DNA of 64,000 nt from positions 2,577,300-2,641,299 of the forward strand of contig JAFAYE010000001.1 in NCBI GenBank assembly GCA_019240525.1, written 5' to 3'. Origin of the DNA: Candidatus Eremiobacterota bacterium (GTDB lineage Bacteria > Vulcanimicrobiota > Vulcanimicrobiia > Vulcanimicrobiales > Vulcanimicrobiaceae). This document shows, one piece after another, positions 26,827 to 35,116 of this stretch; within the stretch, counting starts at the first letter, position 1; the number at the start of each line of letters is the position of its first letter. The notes beneath the pieces are model-generated. The model searched no databases. It was not told the origin of the DNA and saw only the letters and a program-made list of their open reading frames with translations. A program made the position numbers and the translations under genes.

Positions 26827-27032
26827 CAGTGCCGGTCCAGACGGCCGATGGTCCAAAGAAAGGCCGGCGCCAGCAGCACCCACGCGAGGATCCAACAGAG
26901 CAAGAACGGCACGCCCAAAATCCGCGGCTCCACGCGATTGACGAGCGGAATCGCGACGCTGAGCGCGGCGAAGGGAACCGCCGCGAGGAGCACGCGAAGC
27001 CACACGACATCCGAGGGAGGGGCAGGCCGCAT
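26823..27032 (-). CDS. DUF3311 small membrane protein
   Basis: 69 residues with two transmembrane segments and the RVEPRILGVPFLLCWILAW pattern of DUF3311, a usual partner of SSF transporters. ATG 27032 is chosen because the longer frame (to 27071) would overlap the divergent LemA gene. The two starts are only 20 nt apart, so each promoter must lie within the other gene or the starts differ. Confidence 0.82.
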   Translation of the reverse strand: MRPAPPSDVVWLRVLLAAVPFAALSVAIPLVNRVEPRILGVPFLLCWILAWVLLAPAFLWTIGRLDRHW

Positions 27033-27052
27033 TGCGGCGCATCTACGTTGCC

Positions 27053-27670
27053 ATGCAACAACGTCCTTCATACGTCGGACCGGTGGTCCTTATTGCGATC
27101 GTGGTGGTCGTCGGCATCTGGATCGCCGCGAGCTACAACTCTCTGGTGACGCTCGGACAGGCCGTCGACGCGCAGTGGGGACAGGTGCAGAACGTCTATC
27201 AACGGCGCGCCGACCTGATTCCGAATCTAGTGGCGACCGTTAAAGGTGCGGCGAATTTCGAATCGAGCACCTACGAGGCCGTTGCCAAGGCGCGCGCGAG
27301 CGTCGGTCAGATCTCACCCGACGTGGCTCAAAACGCCATTAATAATCCGCAGGATTTCGCGAAATATGCGGCTGCGCAAGACCAGCTCGGCTCCGCGCTC
27401 TCGCGACTTTTAGCCGTTGTCGAGAATTACCCCCAACTGCGCGCAACGGAAAATTTTCAGACGCTTCAAGCCCAGCTCGAAGGCACGGAGAATCGAATCG
27501 CGTTTGAACGGCGCAAATATAACGATGCTGCGCGAGCGTTTAACACCAAGCGCGATACGATTCCGACCGTTTTCGTCGCCGGAATGTTCGGCAGTCGCTT
27601 CAGCGAGAAGCCCTACTTCCAATCTCAGCCTGGGGCCGAGAAACCCCCGGTCGTAAACTTCAGTCCGTGA
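27053..27670 (+). CDS. LemA family protein
   Basis: 205 residues. A single N-terminal transmembrane helix is followed by the LemA helical core: YNSLVTLGQAVDAQWGQVQ, QRRADLIPNLVATV, and later RKYNDAARAFN and FPTVFVAGMFG-like TIPTVFVAGMFG. ATG 27053 is preferred to the upstream TTG. First of three overlapping genes with TPM-domain partners, a conserved arrangement. Confidence 0.92.
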   Translation: MQQRPSYVGPVVLIAIVVVVGIWIAASYNSLVTLGQAVDAQWGQVQNVYQRRADLIPNLVATVKGAANFESSTYEAVAKARASVGQISPDVAQNAINNPQDFAKYAAAQDQLGSALSRLLAVVENYPQLRATENFQTLQAQLEGTENRIAFERRKYNDAARAFNTKRDTIPTVFVAGMFGSRFSEKPYFQSQPGAEKPPVVNFSP

Positions 27671-28059
27671 CCGCAACCGAGCGGCATTCCATCCGCGCGG
27701 CCATCGCGCAAGCGGAAGCCGGCACGACGGGCCGGATCGCGGTACGCGTGATTCCCGATGTCGCGGTCGATGCGTTCGAGCGCGCGAAGCGCGAGTTTGA
27801 GCGAGCCCGATTGCATCGCCATCGGCACGCCAATGCGGCTTTGATCTTGGTTGCGCCGAAGGCGCAGCGTTTCGCCATTATCGGCGACCGGGCGCTTCAC
27901 GAAGAAGTTGGGGACGCGTTTTGGAGCGACGTCGTGGCGCGCAGCCAACCGTATTTCGAACGCGGCGCAATTGCCGACGGCGTCCTTTATGCAATCGGCC
28001 GCATTGGTGAGGCGCTGCGTGCGAATTTTGTTATGGCGCCGACGGAAAGCGCGACGTGA
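27667..28059 (+). CDS. TPM-domain protein, cytoplasmic type
   Basis: 130 residues, all TPM-like (phosphatase/repair fold also known from Psb32 and MOLO1). It has the IRAAIAQAEAGTTGRIAVRV start and the FAIIGDRALHEEVGDAFW block. There is no signal peptide or membrane helix. The GTG overlaps the LemA stop by 4 nt. Function of the family in bacteria is unsettled. Confidence 0.85.
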   Translation: MTATERHSIRAAIAQAEAGTTGRIAVRVIPDVAVDAFERAKREFERARLHRHRHANAALILVAPKAQRFAIIGDRALHEEVGDAFWSDVVARSQPYFERGAIADGVLYAIGRIGEALRANFVMAPTESAT

Positions 28060-28862
28060 CGCTGCGCGTTTTGACGATCCTGGCGCTTTTTGTATCATGC
28101 GGAACGCTTGCAGCGGCAGCTGCGGATTTCAAGATTCCTCCGACGCCGGACCACTACGTTACCGATAACGCGGGCGCGCTCTCGGGGGGCGCGCGCGGCT
28201 CGCTGGAAAGCGAACTACAAAGCTACGAACGCTCGACCGGGGACCAAATCATCGTCTGGATCGACGAAACCACGGGCGACGTGCCGTTGGAGACGTGGAC
28301 CGGTGAGGCGGCCGACCAGTGGAAAATCGGCAGGCGCGGTCATGACGACGGGGCGGTTCTCTTTTTGTTCATGCACGATCGCAAAGCGCGGATTGAGGTC
28401 GGATACGGTCTCGAAAGCGCCCTGACCGATGCCGACGCGCACCGCATCGTCGAGAACGTCATCGTGCCGCGAATGCGCGGGGGCGATGTGGACGGTGCGG
28501 TCAAGAGCGGCGTCGCCGCAATGTTGACCACCATTACGCCGTCGTACGCAGGCGTCTCGCCGCCGCCGGCCACTGCGGAAAGCGCCGGCGATGTTGACGT
28601 TGCATTCATCGTCATTTTCGTCCTCATTGTGATTGTTATCCCGATCGTGATCCAAGTGATCGTGATGCGTCGGTTTGGTCATTTGATCACCTCCCGGGGC
28701 ATTGGCACGGGGGCCTTTCTTGGAGGGCTTTCCTCGTTTGGCGGTGGCGGAGGTGGCTTCGGCGGTGGCGGAGGTGGCTTCGGCGGTGGCGGCTTCGGCG
28801 GCGGCGGTTTTTCTGCCGGCGGAGGAGGCTTCGGAGGTGGCGGAGCCTCGGGCGGCTGGTAA
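28056..28862 (+). CDS. YgcG-type TPM-domain protein with glycine-rich tail
   Basis: 268 residues: signal peptide (about 1-23), TPM domain (about 30-165; VTDNAGALS, GDQIIVWIDE, VGYGLESALTD), one transmembrane helix (about 182-203) and a C-terminal tail of GGGGGF-type repeats ending ASGGW. The GTG overlaps the preceding stop. Completes the LemA-TPM-YgcG operon; likely membrane-bound with the TPM domain outside. Confidence 0.92.
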   Translation: MTLRVLTILALFVSCGTLAAAAADFKIPPTPDHYVTDNAGALSGGARGSLESELQSYERSTGDQIIVWIDETTGDVPLETWTGEAADQWKIGRRGHDDGAVLFLFMHDRKARIEVGYGLESALTDADAHRIVENVIVPRMRGGDVDGAVKSGVAAMLTTITPSYAGVSPPPATAESAGDVDVAFIVIFVLIVIVIPIVIQVIVMRRFGHLITSRGIGTGAFLGGLSSFGGGGGGFGGGGGGFGGGGFGGGGFSAGGGGFGGGGASGGW

Positions 28863-28877
28863 TAACATTCAGGCGTT

Positions 28878-29489
28878 ATGCTCGGACTATTGGTCGCGTC
28901 GCTCTTGAACTACAATGTGCTGATCTCGGCGGGTCACGAAGGCCGCCCGGCGAGCTGCGCGCATTTTCCGCAACATCACTGCAATCTCGGTGCGGCCGGG
29001 GAACGGGCCTGGACACCCGTCGTCGCCGACGCGGCAACGCAGATTCTTCGGCGGTATGGCGTTTCGGTGGCCCGACTTCCGGCTGACTTTTCCGGAGCGT
29101 ATCGCGTCGATGCGGCGATCTTTATCCATTTCGACGGCTCCGATCCACCTTGTCGAAGCAGTGCCTCGGTGGGGTATTCGCGCAAAGGCGACGCGGCCGC
29201 CGCGACGGCGTGGCGTGCACTTTACGATCGGTACTGGCCGTTCGGATTCCAGCCCGACAACTTCACCGAAGGCCTGCGCGGGTATTATGCGTACCGGCAA
29301 ATCGACGCGCGTGATGCGAGCATGGTGCTCGAGTTGGGGGAGATCACCTGCCCGGCTCAGCGATCGTGGCTCGCTCCAAGGTTACATTGGGAAGGGGCAC
29401 TCTTAGCGTATTATTTGAGCCGATTGATCGGCAAGGGCGGCGTTCCAAAGCCGCGATTTCCGGAACAGGCGACCTCGCAGCATCGTTAG
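28878..29489 (+). CDS. N-acetylmuramoyl-L-alanine amidase-like (Amidase_3) protein
   Basis: 203 residues. The zinc-site pattern of Amidase_3 is present: His in ISAGHEG, Glu in GAAGERAW, His in AIFIHFDGSD and the catalytic Glu in MVLELGEITCP. The N-terminus has a short hydrophobic stretch that may be a signal. Predicted to cut the amide between muramic acid and L-alanine in peptidoglycan. It follows the YgcG gene by 15 nt. Confidence 0.75.
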   Translation: MLGLLVASLLNYNVLISAGHEGRPASCAHFPQHHCNLGAAGERAWTPVVADAATQILRRYGVSVARLPADFSGAYRVDAAIFIHFDGSDPPCRSSASVGYSRKGDAAAATAWRALYDRYWPFGFQPDNFTEGLRGYYAYRQIDARDASMVLELGEITCPAQRSWLAPRLHWEGALLAYYLSRLIGKGGVPKPRFPEQATSQHR

Positions 29490-29492
29490 AAT
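29487..29492 (+). promoter_or_regulatory. -10-like TAGAAT before the LuxR regulator
   Basis: TAGAAT ends 8 nt before ATG 29501 and overlaps the stop of the amidase gene. It is consistent with a leaderless start. Confidence 0.35.
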
Positions 29493-29500
29493 CAGGCGCG

Positions 29501-32128
29501 ATGAGTCGAACGCTGCTGCCTAGCCGCAGCGAGATCGGCGCATTTGCGCCAATCGAACGCCCGCGACTGGTGGAGCGCCTGGCATCATCCGCCGCGTGTC
29601 CTATCGTTCTGATGATCGCGCCGGCGGGGTATGGCAAATCGGTCGTGCTGCGTCAGTATCTCGAAACGCTGCGCGAGCCCCACGTCTGCTTTGCGCTTCG
29701 ACCCGATCATTCCACGCTGCTCGGATTTCTGCGAGGCCTCACGCAAACGCTGGGCAAGCATGCGCCACACTCAAACGCGGCGCTTGCAGGCGCCTACGAA
29801 CGTAACACGGCATCGCCAAAGCGCGCGGTGGATTTGGCGCGCTGGATGCACGCGCACTTAGAATCATTCTGCGGTGTCGTTGCGATCGACGATCTTCATC
29901 TCGCCGACACCGACCCGGAAGTCGCGCGCTTCTTGGCCGCATTGATCGATCGAACCAAGGATAAAATTCGCTGGGTTATAGCGTCGCGCTCCACGACGGG
30001 CCTTCCGGTCGGCACCTGGCTAGCGTATCGGGACGCAGAGATGCCCGTCGACGAGCACGATCTGCGATTCACGCTTGAAGAAGCTCGCGAAGCCGCACTT
30101 TGCTTAGGCCTTACGATTGCCGACGCAGAGTTGGAAGAGCTGCTGACCCTCACTGAAGGTTGGCCGGCGGCTATGAGCTTTGCCCTGCGGACGTCGCGAC
30201 GCTCAGCCGATCTGCGTGGCGTATCGGCGCTAACCCGCGAAATGATTTATCGGCTGCTGGCCGAGCAGGTGCACGAGACCCTCGACGTCGAGGAGCGCGC
30301 TTTACTCGAAATCGCAGCAGCGTTGCCGGCGATCGACATCGGCGTGCTTGAAAAGGCCGGTTTCGATCGAGCGCTCACGATCGTCGAGCGTTTGCGTGAG
30401 CGTACGGCCTTCCTATATGAGGAGTCACCCGGCGTTTATCAATGCCACGATCTTTTCCGAGAGTTTCTGCGGCACCAAATGGCGCTTTCGGGCCGACGCT
30501 ACCAGCAGATGGTTTGCGAACGCGCTGCTCGAGCGCTAGAAGCTAGCGGTGACGTGGAGCATGCAATCGCAGCATTCGTCGCCGCGGCGCTCCAAATAGA
30601 TGTCACGCGTTTGCTGGAAGCCCACGGCTTCGACCTACTCGAACGCGCACGCAGCGATGTCGTGTCTCGCGCGATTGAGTCACTCGACGAAAAATCGCAC
30701 CGCGAAAACGCAACGATCCTCGCCCTTCAAGGTGCCCTTCAGGCGATAGCCGGCAAGTTCGCGCGCGCTGAGTCGCTTTTTCGCCGAGCTCTGGCTCGCG
30801 CCGGCGATGATCGAGACCTCGTAGCAAACGCGAGCCTGCGCCTAGCATCACTGATGGCAAATCAAGGACGTGACGTTTCTCAGATACTCGCCGGGGTCGG
30901 CGACAACCCAAGGCAAAGCGCGGCACACCGGGCGGAGGCACTTGCTCTTTTGGCCGCCCAGCGCGCTGTCGCCGGCGATGAGGCCGCCGCTCTTTCCGCC
31001 ATCGTTCAAGTGGAAGCTTCAATAACCGCAATTCAATCGGACTCGGTGCGGGCTAGGGTATTGCAACGAATAGGCATAGCCTTTCACCACCTCGGATTGG
31101 CGGATCGAGCATTCGAGGCTTTGTCACACTCAAACGAACTAGCATCAGATCTCCATCAATATGGTCTCGCAAGCAAGGCTAATGCCGTATTGTCCAACCT
31201 GGCCTTTCATGAGAACGACGACATTGACGCCCAACTTCATTACGCGGAGGCCGCCGCCGAAGCTGCGCGTCGGGCGGGGGATGCGTTCGCTTCGCAGACG
31301 GCGTTGCTGCAAATCTTGAGCGTTAGGATGCGCCAGGCGGACGTCCGCAAATGCTTGGAGATCGAAAAAGACCTCGGCGTTTTCAGAAAGAGCGACCTGG
31401 TTATGCGGTATCTAGCATTATTTCGGGCGTTGCGCGTAGCGTGGGAGGGCCGCTTCGGAGAAGCGCATCATCTCTTGTCGTCTTGCTGGACGCACTTAAC
31501 ATTTGACTTTGACAAGATCGTCGCCGGTAGTGAGTATGCCTTGTTTCTGGCGCTTGATGAGCAAACGCAATTGTCCACCAGCATCGCGAAGGAAACGAGA
31601 GGGATGCTTGACACTGCCACCGTGACCGGCATTTTCCGTACCCGGGCCCTCGCGGTTGCGAAGTTACTATGCGCACTGACTGAGGCAATTAATGGCCGCA
31701 CGAGCTATGCGGATCGCTTGTTGCGATTGGCACGATCGAATTGCGATGCTGTGATCGAAGCCGCGGCTAATGCCGTCGATTTGATTATCATTCGTCTTCG
31801 ACACCAAAGCGCGGGCGGATTCGGCGTGCGTGAGGCTCTAGAGCGGCTTGAAGAAAGTGGATATACGGACCTATCGCGGCTTCTGGGGGCCGTCGATCGC
31901 ACTTTGATGCTTCGCCAGATGAAGCTTCTTGGGCAAAATCGGCTGACGCGCTCCGAGATAGAAATTCTCCGCCTATTGTGCCAGGGGTACATTCCGAAGG
32001 ACATCGCTACTAGGACCGGGCGAAGCGTATTCACGGTGCGGGTCCACATAGCGAACGTTATTGGCAAGCTGGGCTGCCACGGCCGAGCGGAAGCAATTCG
32101 TGCAGCGCAGGGCATGGGTTTGCTCTGA
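29501..32128 (+). CDS. MalT-like large LuxR-family (LAL) transcription regulator
   Basis: 875 residues. An N-terminal STAND-type ATPase has the Walker A APAGYGKSVVL and the Walker B VVAIDDLHLAD. A winged-helix and TPR-like helical middle (about 270-790) follows, and the C-terminus is a LuxR helix-turn-helix (LTRSEIEILRLLCQGYIPKD, then VHIANVIGKLG). Such proteins sense a ligand through the helical region and activate transcription. ATG 29501 begins the conserved part; the longer open frame overlaps the amidase gene. Confidence 0.92.
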   Translation: MSRTLLPSRSEIGAFAPIERPRLVERLASSAACPIVLMIAPAGYGKSVVLRQYLETLREPHVCFALRPDHSTLLGFLRGLTQTLGKHAPHSNAALAGAYERNTASPKRAVDLARWMHAHLESFCGVVAIDDLHLADTDPEVARFLAALIDRTKDKIRWVIASRSTTGLPVGTWLAYRDAEMPVDEHDLRFTLEEAREAALCLGLTIADAELEELLTLTEGWPAAMSFALRTSRRSADLRGVSALTREMIYRLLAEQVHETLDVEERALLEIAAALPAIDIGVLEKAGFDRALTIVERLRERTAFLYEESPGVYQCHDLFREFLRHQMALSGRRYQQMVCERAARALEASGDVEHAIAAFVAAALQIDVTRLLEAHGFDLLERARSDVVSRAIESLDEKSHRENATILALQGALQAIAGKFARAESLFRRALARAGDDRDLVANASLRLASLMANQGRDVSQILAGVGDNPRQSAAHRAEALALLAAQRAVAGDEAAALSAIVQVEASITAIQSDSVRARVLQRIGIAFHHLGLADRAFEALSHSNELASDLHQYGLASKANAVLSNLAFHENDDIDAQLHYAEAAAEAARRAGDAFASQTALLQILSVRMRQADVRKCLEIEKDLGVFRKSDLVMRYLALFRALRVAWEGRFGEAHHLLSSCWTHLTFDFDKIVAGSEYALFLALDEQTQLSTSIAKETRGMLDTATVTGIFRTRALAVAKLLCALTEAINGRTSYADRLLRLARSNCDAVIEAAANAVDLIIIRLRHQSAGGFGVREALERLEESGYTDLSRLLGAVDRTLMLRQMKLLGQNRLTRSEIEILRLLCQGYIPKDIATRTGRSVFTVRVHIANVIGKLGCHGRAEAIRAAQGMGLL

Positions 32129-32229
32129 CCCTGCGCTCGGGTTCCCTAATCAATATTGGCTAGGGACATCGCGCCTTTAACTCGCTACGCTAAGTCTAGC
32201 AATCGACGCTATTGTTAGGAGGTATTGAT
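32129..32229. other. Leader before the micropeptide, with an inverted repeat
   Basis: TCCCTA (32143-32148) and TAGGGA (32161-32166) form an inverted repeat around AT-rich DNA just after the regulator gene. It could be an operator or a weak hairpin. Confidence 0.4.
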
Positions 32230-32295
32230 ATGCTAAGTTTCCTTACAGCTCTACTCGTGATGCTTGCGATCACTCCCCCAGACCCGGTGGCCTGA
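32230..32295 (+). CDS. Possible 21-aa hydrophobic micropeptide
   Basis: ATG 32230 to TGA 32293-32295. The residues (MLSFLTALLVMLAITPPDPVA) form one hydrophobic helix ending in prolines, like a signal peptide or tiny membrane protein. TAGGAGGT sits 5-7 nt before the start, one of the best Shine-Dalgarno sites in the window. Coding status is unproven. Confidence 0.45.
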   Translation: MLSFLTALLVMLAITPPDPVA

Positions 32296-32464
32296 CTCCC
32301 GCGTCAGTGTGACCTCGGTTATGCCTTATCGCTTAGGGGTGGCGCGGTGACGCGCCGCCCCTAGATTCGTTTCGGACCGCGGGCGTGCAGGGGGCTGAGC
32401 ACTCTCGAACGGCGTCGTTTGACAATGCCAGCCAGTTGGCACTCGTCGACCGCAAGATGGTCCC
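32296..32464. other. Gap with no gene seen
   Basis: Contains TTGACA at 32419-32424 but no matching -10 at normal spacing, and a short GC-rich stretch AGGGGTGGCGCGGTGACG near 32334. Nothing else supportable. Confidence 0.5.
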
Positions 32465-32920
32465 ATGGAAGAGTATTTCATCGGGGCGGGAGCGCTCCTG
32501 ACAGCCGGTCCGGCGGCCTCGATCGCCGCGGCGACTCTCCATGCTCAGACGGAACCCGTGCTGGCGAGCCAAATCGCGGCAGCGGTAGTTGATTTCGAAG
32601 CAACCGACGTTGGGGAAATTTCGCGGCTTCTCGTGGTTGCTGCCGGCTGGAGCGCGGGGCGATTTCAGGCCGAGGTAACTACGCGGCTGCTCGACCAGCG
32701 GGAGTGTGGGCTAGGCGACGTGATTGCCGTCTTGGCAGAAGCGACAGGATCCCGCGAGGTCCACATTTTCGCACATTGGTGTCCCGATTTGGCCACCACC
32801 GCTTCCCTGGCCCGCGCCGGTGTGCGCCTCATCGCCCATCCTCTCGAGGCCATCGGCCGGGCGGCATTGGTTTCTGGGAACCGCCTGGCGCATTGGCGCC
32901 CGCCGGTCCAGGCTGCCTAG
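32465..32920 (+). CDS. Hypothetical protein, 151 aa
   Basis: A soluble alpha/beta protein with alanine-rich helices, an HIFAHWCPDLATTASLARAGVRL block and no known motif. It precedes the two-component genes by 55 nt. Family not recognised. Confidence 0.6.
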   Translation: MEEYFIGAGALLTAGPAASIAAATLHAQTEPVLASQIAAAVVDFEATDVGEISRLLVVAAGWSAGRFQAEVTTRLLDQRECGLGDVIAVLAEATGSREVHIFAHWCPDLATTASLARAGVRLIAHPLEAIGRAALVSGNRLAHWRPPVQAA

Positions 32921-32975
32921 CACCTCAGGTGCCTCCAAGGGTGAGACCGCACGATGCAGCGTAGAAATGTATATC

Positions 32976-33653
32976 ATGCCCAATGCCCGTGTCGCGGTCA
33001 TCGACGACGACCGCATGGTGCGGGAGATGTTAGAACTGGGACTCTCCCGCGAAGGCTATGAAGTGCGAACAGCCATGGACGGCATGGCGGCGCTCGAGCT
33101 CGTGAAAGTCTTCGACCCCGAACTGATCGTGCTTGACATTATGATGCCGAAGATCGACGGTGTCACGCTGTTACCGAGACTTCGCGAAATCACACAAGCG
33201 CCGATTGTCATGCTCACGGCAAAAGGCGGCACTGAAGACAAGGTGCGCTCCTTGAGCTCGGGCGCCGACGATTATCTCGTCAAGCCCTTCGTCTTTGAGG
33301 AACTTATCGCGCGTCTTCAAGCGAAGCTACGCCGCCCACAACTCATCGAAGAAAACGTGCTGCGTTGGCGCGACATCTCGATCAATCCCGCAACTCGCGA
33401 GGCGTGGCGGGGAAAAGAGCCGTTGGAGTTTACGCAGCGTGAGTTCGATTTGCTCGAAGTCTTCATGCGCGAGCCTCGGCGTGTTTTCAGCAAGGACCAC
33501 TTGCTCGAGATCGTGTGGGGGCACGATTTCGAAGGAGGGCCGAACATCGTGGAGACCTACATCTCGTATCTTCGGGCGAAGGTGGATCGCCCAGGCGAAC
33601 ATGGATCGTTCATTCGCACGGTCCGCGGCGTCGGTTACGGGCTTTCGCAATAG
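32976..33653 (+). CDS. OmpR/PhoB-type response regulator
   Basis: 225 residues. The receiver domain has acidic residues in VIDDDR, the phosphoacceptor in LIVLDIMMPK and Lys in YLVKPF. The C-terminal winged helix (about 130-225) ends VRGVGYGL. Pairs with the kinase that follows 15 nt later. An ATG three codons upstream is an alternative start. Confidence 0.93.
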   Translation: MPNARVAVIDDDRMVREMLELGLSREGYEVRTAMDGMAALELVKVFDPELIVLDIMMPKIDGVTLLPRLREITQAPIVMLTAKGGTEDKVRSLSSGADDYLVKPFVFEELIARLQAKLRRPQLIEENVLRWRDISINPATREAWRGKEPLEFTQREFDLLEVFMREPRRVFSKDHLLEIVWGHDFEGGPNIVETYISYLRAKVDRPGEHGSFIRTVRGVGYGLSQ

Positions 33654-33668
33654 CCTTAACGCGCTAGC

Positions 33669-35063
33669 ATGAAGCTCGCCGCCCGACTCTCCGCGCTCTA
33701 CGCTGTGCTGTTAGGAGTGACGGTTTTAATCGTCATCCTCGCTTCGTCTATTGCCCTCGTCTTTGAGTTGCGCCAATTTTCCGGCGACTTGATGATAGCC
33801 AAGCATGAAGAGGCTCGCATTCTCGTCGATCAGTATCGTCGCGAGGGCATGACCCTGTCGCAGGCCGCACCTGAGATTGTCGAGGCGTTGAGCGGGATTG
33901 GTTTGCGGGTGACGGTCTTTGATGTGAAAGGCCGCTACCTCGCCGGTGACAAGACGTTGCGGCCCAGGCCGTTGGCGGCGGTGCTGGCCGCCGGTGGAAT
34001 GCAACACTTCATTCCACCCTCGCCCAAGGGGCGTCGGGGAAGCTTCCCGCCGCTACCGCCCGATCCGACGCGTCTCGAGCCCTTGTCGCTTACCTATGTC
34101 GAGGGCGGGTACGTTGGGTTCGAACCCTCGTTTCCGCTGCTGCTCATTGCGTTGAGTCCGTACTGGCGTATCGTTTTGACGATCGCACTGGCCGCGATTT
34201 TACTCTCGTGGTTCGTCGGCCGTCTCTTCGCGCAGCAATCCTTACGGCCGATTAACGAGGTCGCGGATTCATTGCGCGCACTCGCCGACGGCGATTATAC
34301 CCAGCGCCGGTTCGTAATGGCCGGGGGCGACGAAATCGCCTCGTTGACGGCTGCGTTCAACGACGCCGTCGCTAGCGTTGCGACCGCGATCGATCACCGC
34401 CGCCATGCAGAAGAGCGGATGCGCCAGTTTGCTGCCGATGCGTCGCACGAGCTCCGAACGCCGCTGACGGTTATCGCCGGCTATATCGACGTGCTGCGAC
34501 GTGGCGCGATCGAAGAGCCGCGCATCGCGCGGCAAATTCTTGCAACGATGTCGATCGAAAAGGAACACATGCGCGGCCTGATCGATCGGCTGATGCGGCT
34601 CGCGCGGCTGGATTCGGAGGCAGCACCAAACGTCGAACCGGTCGATGTGGCCGAGCTTCTGCGCGATCAAGTTGAGGCAGCTCGGCGTCTCGATGATCGG
34701 CGCACGATTGATTACAGCGTTGACGGATTGAAAACCATCCAGGTTGACCGCGGCGAACTAGGCGAGGCGGTTTGGAACGTGATCGAAAACGCGTTGAAGT
34801 ACGCGCCCGAAGCGCCGATCCACTTGCGCGCCTCGCGAAGCAACGGTCACGCCGTGATCGTCGTTCGCGACGAAGGGCCGGGCATGTCGGAGTCCGAGCG
34901 GTTGCACGCTTTTGAACGGTTCTACCGAGGCGATCAGCGCGGCGAAATTACCGGCAGCGGATTGGGATTGGCCATCGCCAAGCGCGCGGTGGAACGGGCG
35001 GGCGGAGATATCGCCATTGATAGCGCGCCCGGTCACGGCACCGCCGTTACCATTACGATTTAG
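33669..35063 (+). CDS. Sensor histidine kinase (HisKA-HATPase)
   Basis: 464 residues: transmembrane helix (about 8-32), extracytoplasmic region, second helix (about 158-185), HAMP (about 187-240), HisKA with the phospho-His in DASHELRTPLT (about residue 260) and HATPase with NALKYAPEA, DEGPGMS and GSGLGLAIAKRAV. Signal unknown. The next gene is a TonB-dependent receptor 53 nt downstream, a possible target. Confidence 0.93.
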   Translation: MKLAARLSALYAVLLGVTVLIVILASSIALVFELRQFSGDLMIAKHEEARILVDQYRREGMTLSQAAPEIVEALSGIGLRVTVFDVKGRYLAGDKTLRPRPLAAVLAAGGMQHFIPPSPKGRRGSFPPLPPDPTRLEPLSLTYVEGGYVGFEPSFPLLLIALSPYWRIVLTIALAAILLSWFVGRLFAQQSLRPINEVADSLRALADGDYTQRRFVMAGGDEIASLTAAFNDAVASVATAIDHRRHAEERMRQFAADASHELRTPLTVIAGYIDVLRRGAIEEPRIARQILATMSIEKEHMRGLIDRLMRLARLDSEAAPNVEPVDVAELLRDQVEAARRLDDRRTIDYSVDGLKTIQVDRGELGEAVWNVIENALKYAPEAPIHLRASRSNGHAVIVVRDEGPGMSESERLHAFERFYRGDQRGEITGSGLGLAIAKRAVERAGGDIAIDSAPGHGTAVTITI

Positions 35064-35103
35064 TTCACAGCCTGGCTTCAGGCGCGACCGGCGACTTCTC
35101 TCT

Positions 35104-35109
35104 TATAAT
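35104..35109 (+). promoter_or_regulatory. Consensus -10 (TATAAT) immediately before the TonB receptor
   Basis: A perfect TATAAT ends 7 nt before ATG 35117, with no Shine-Dalgarno site and no good -35. Transcription would start at or next to the start codon. Confidence 0.55.
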
Positions 35110-35116
35110 CCGAGAC

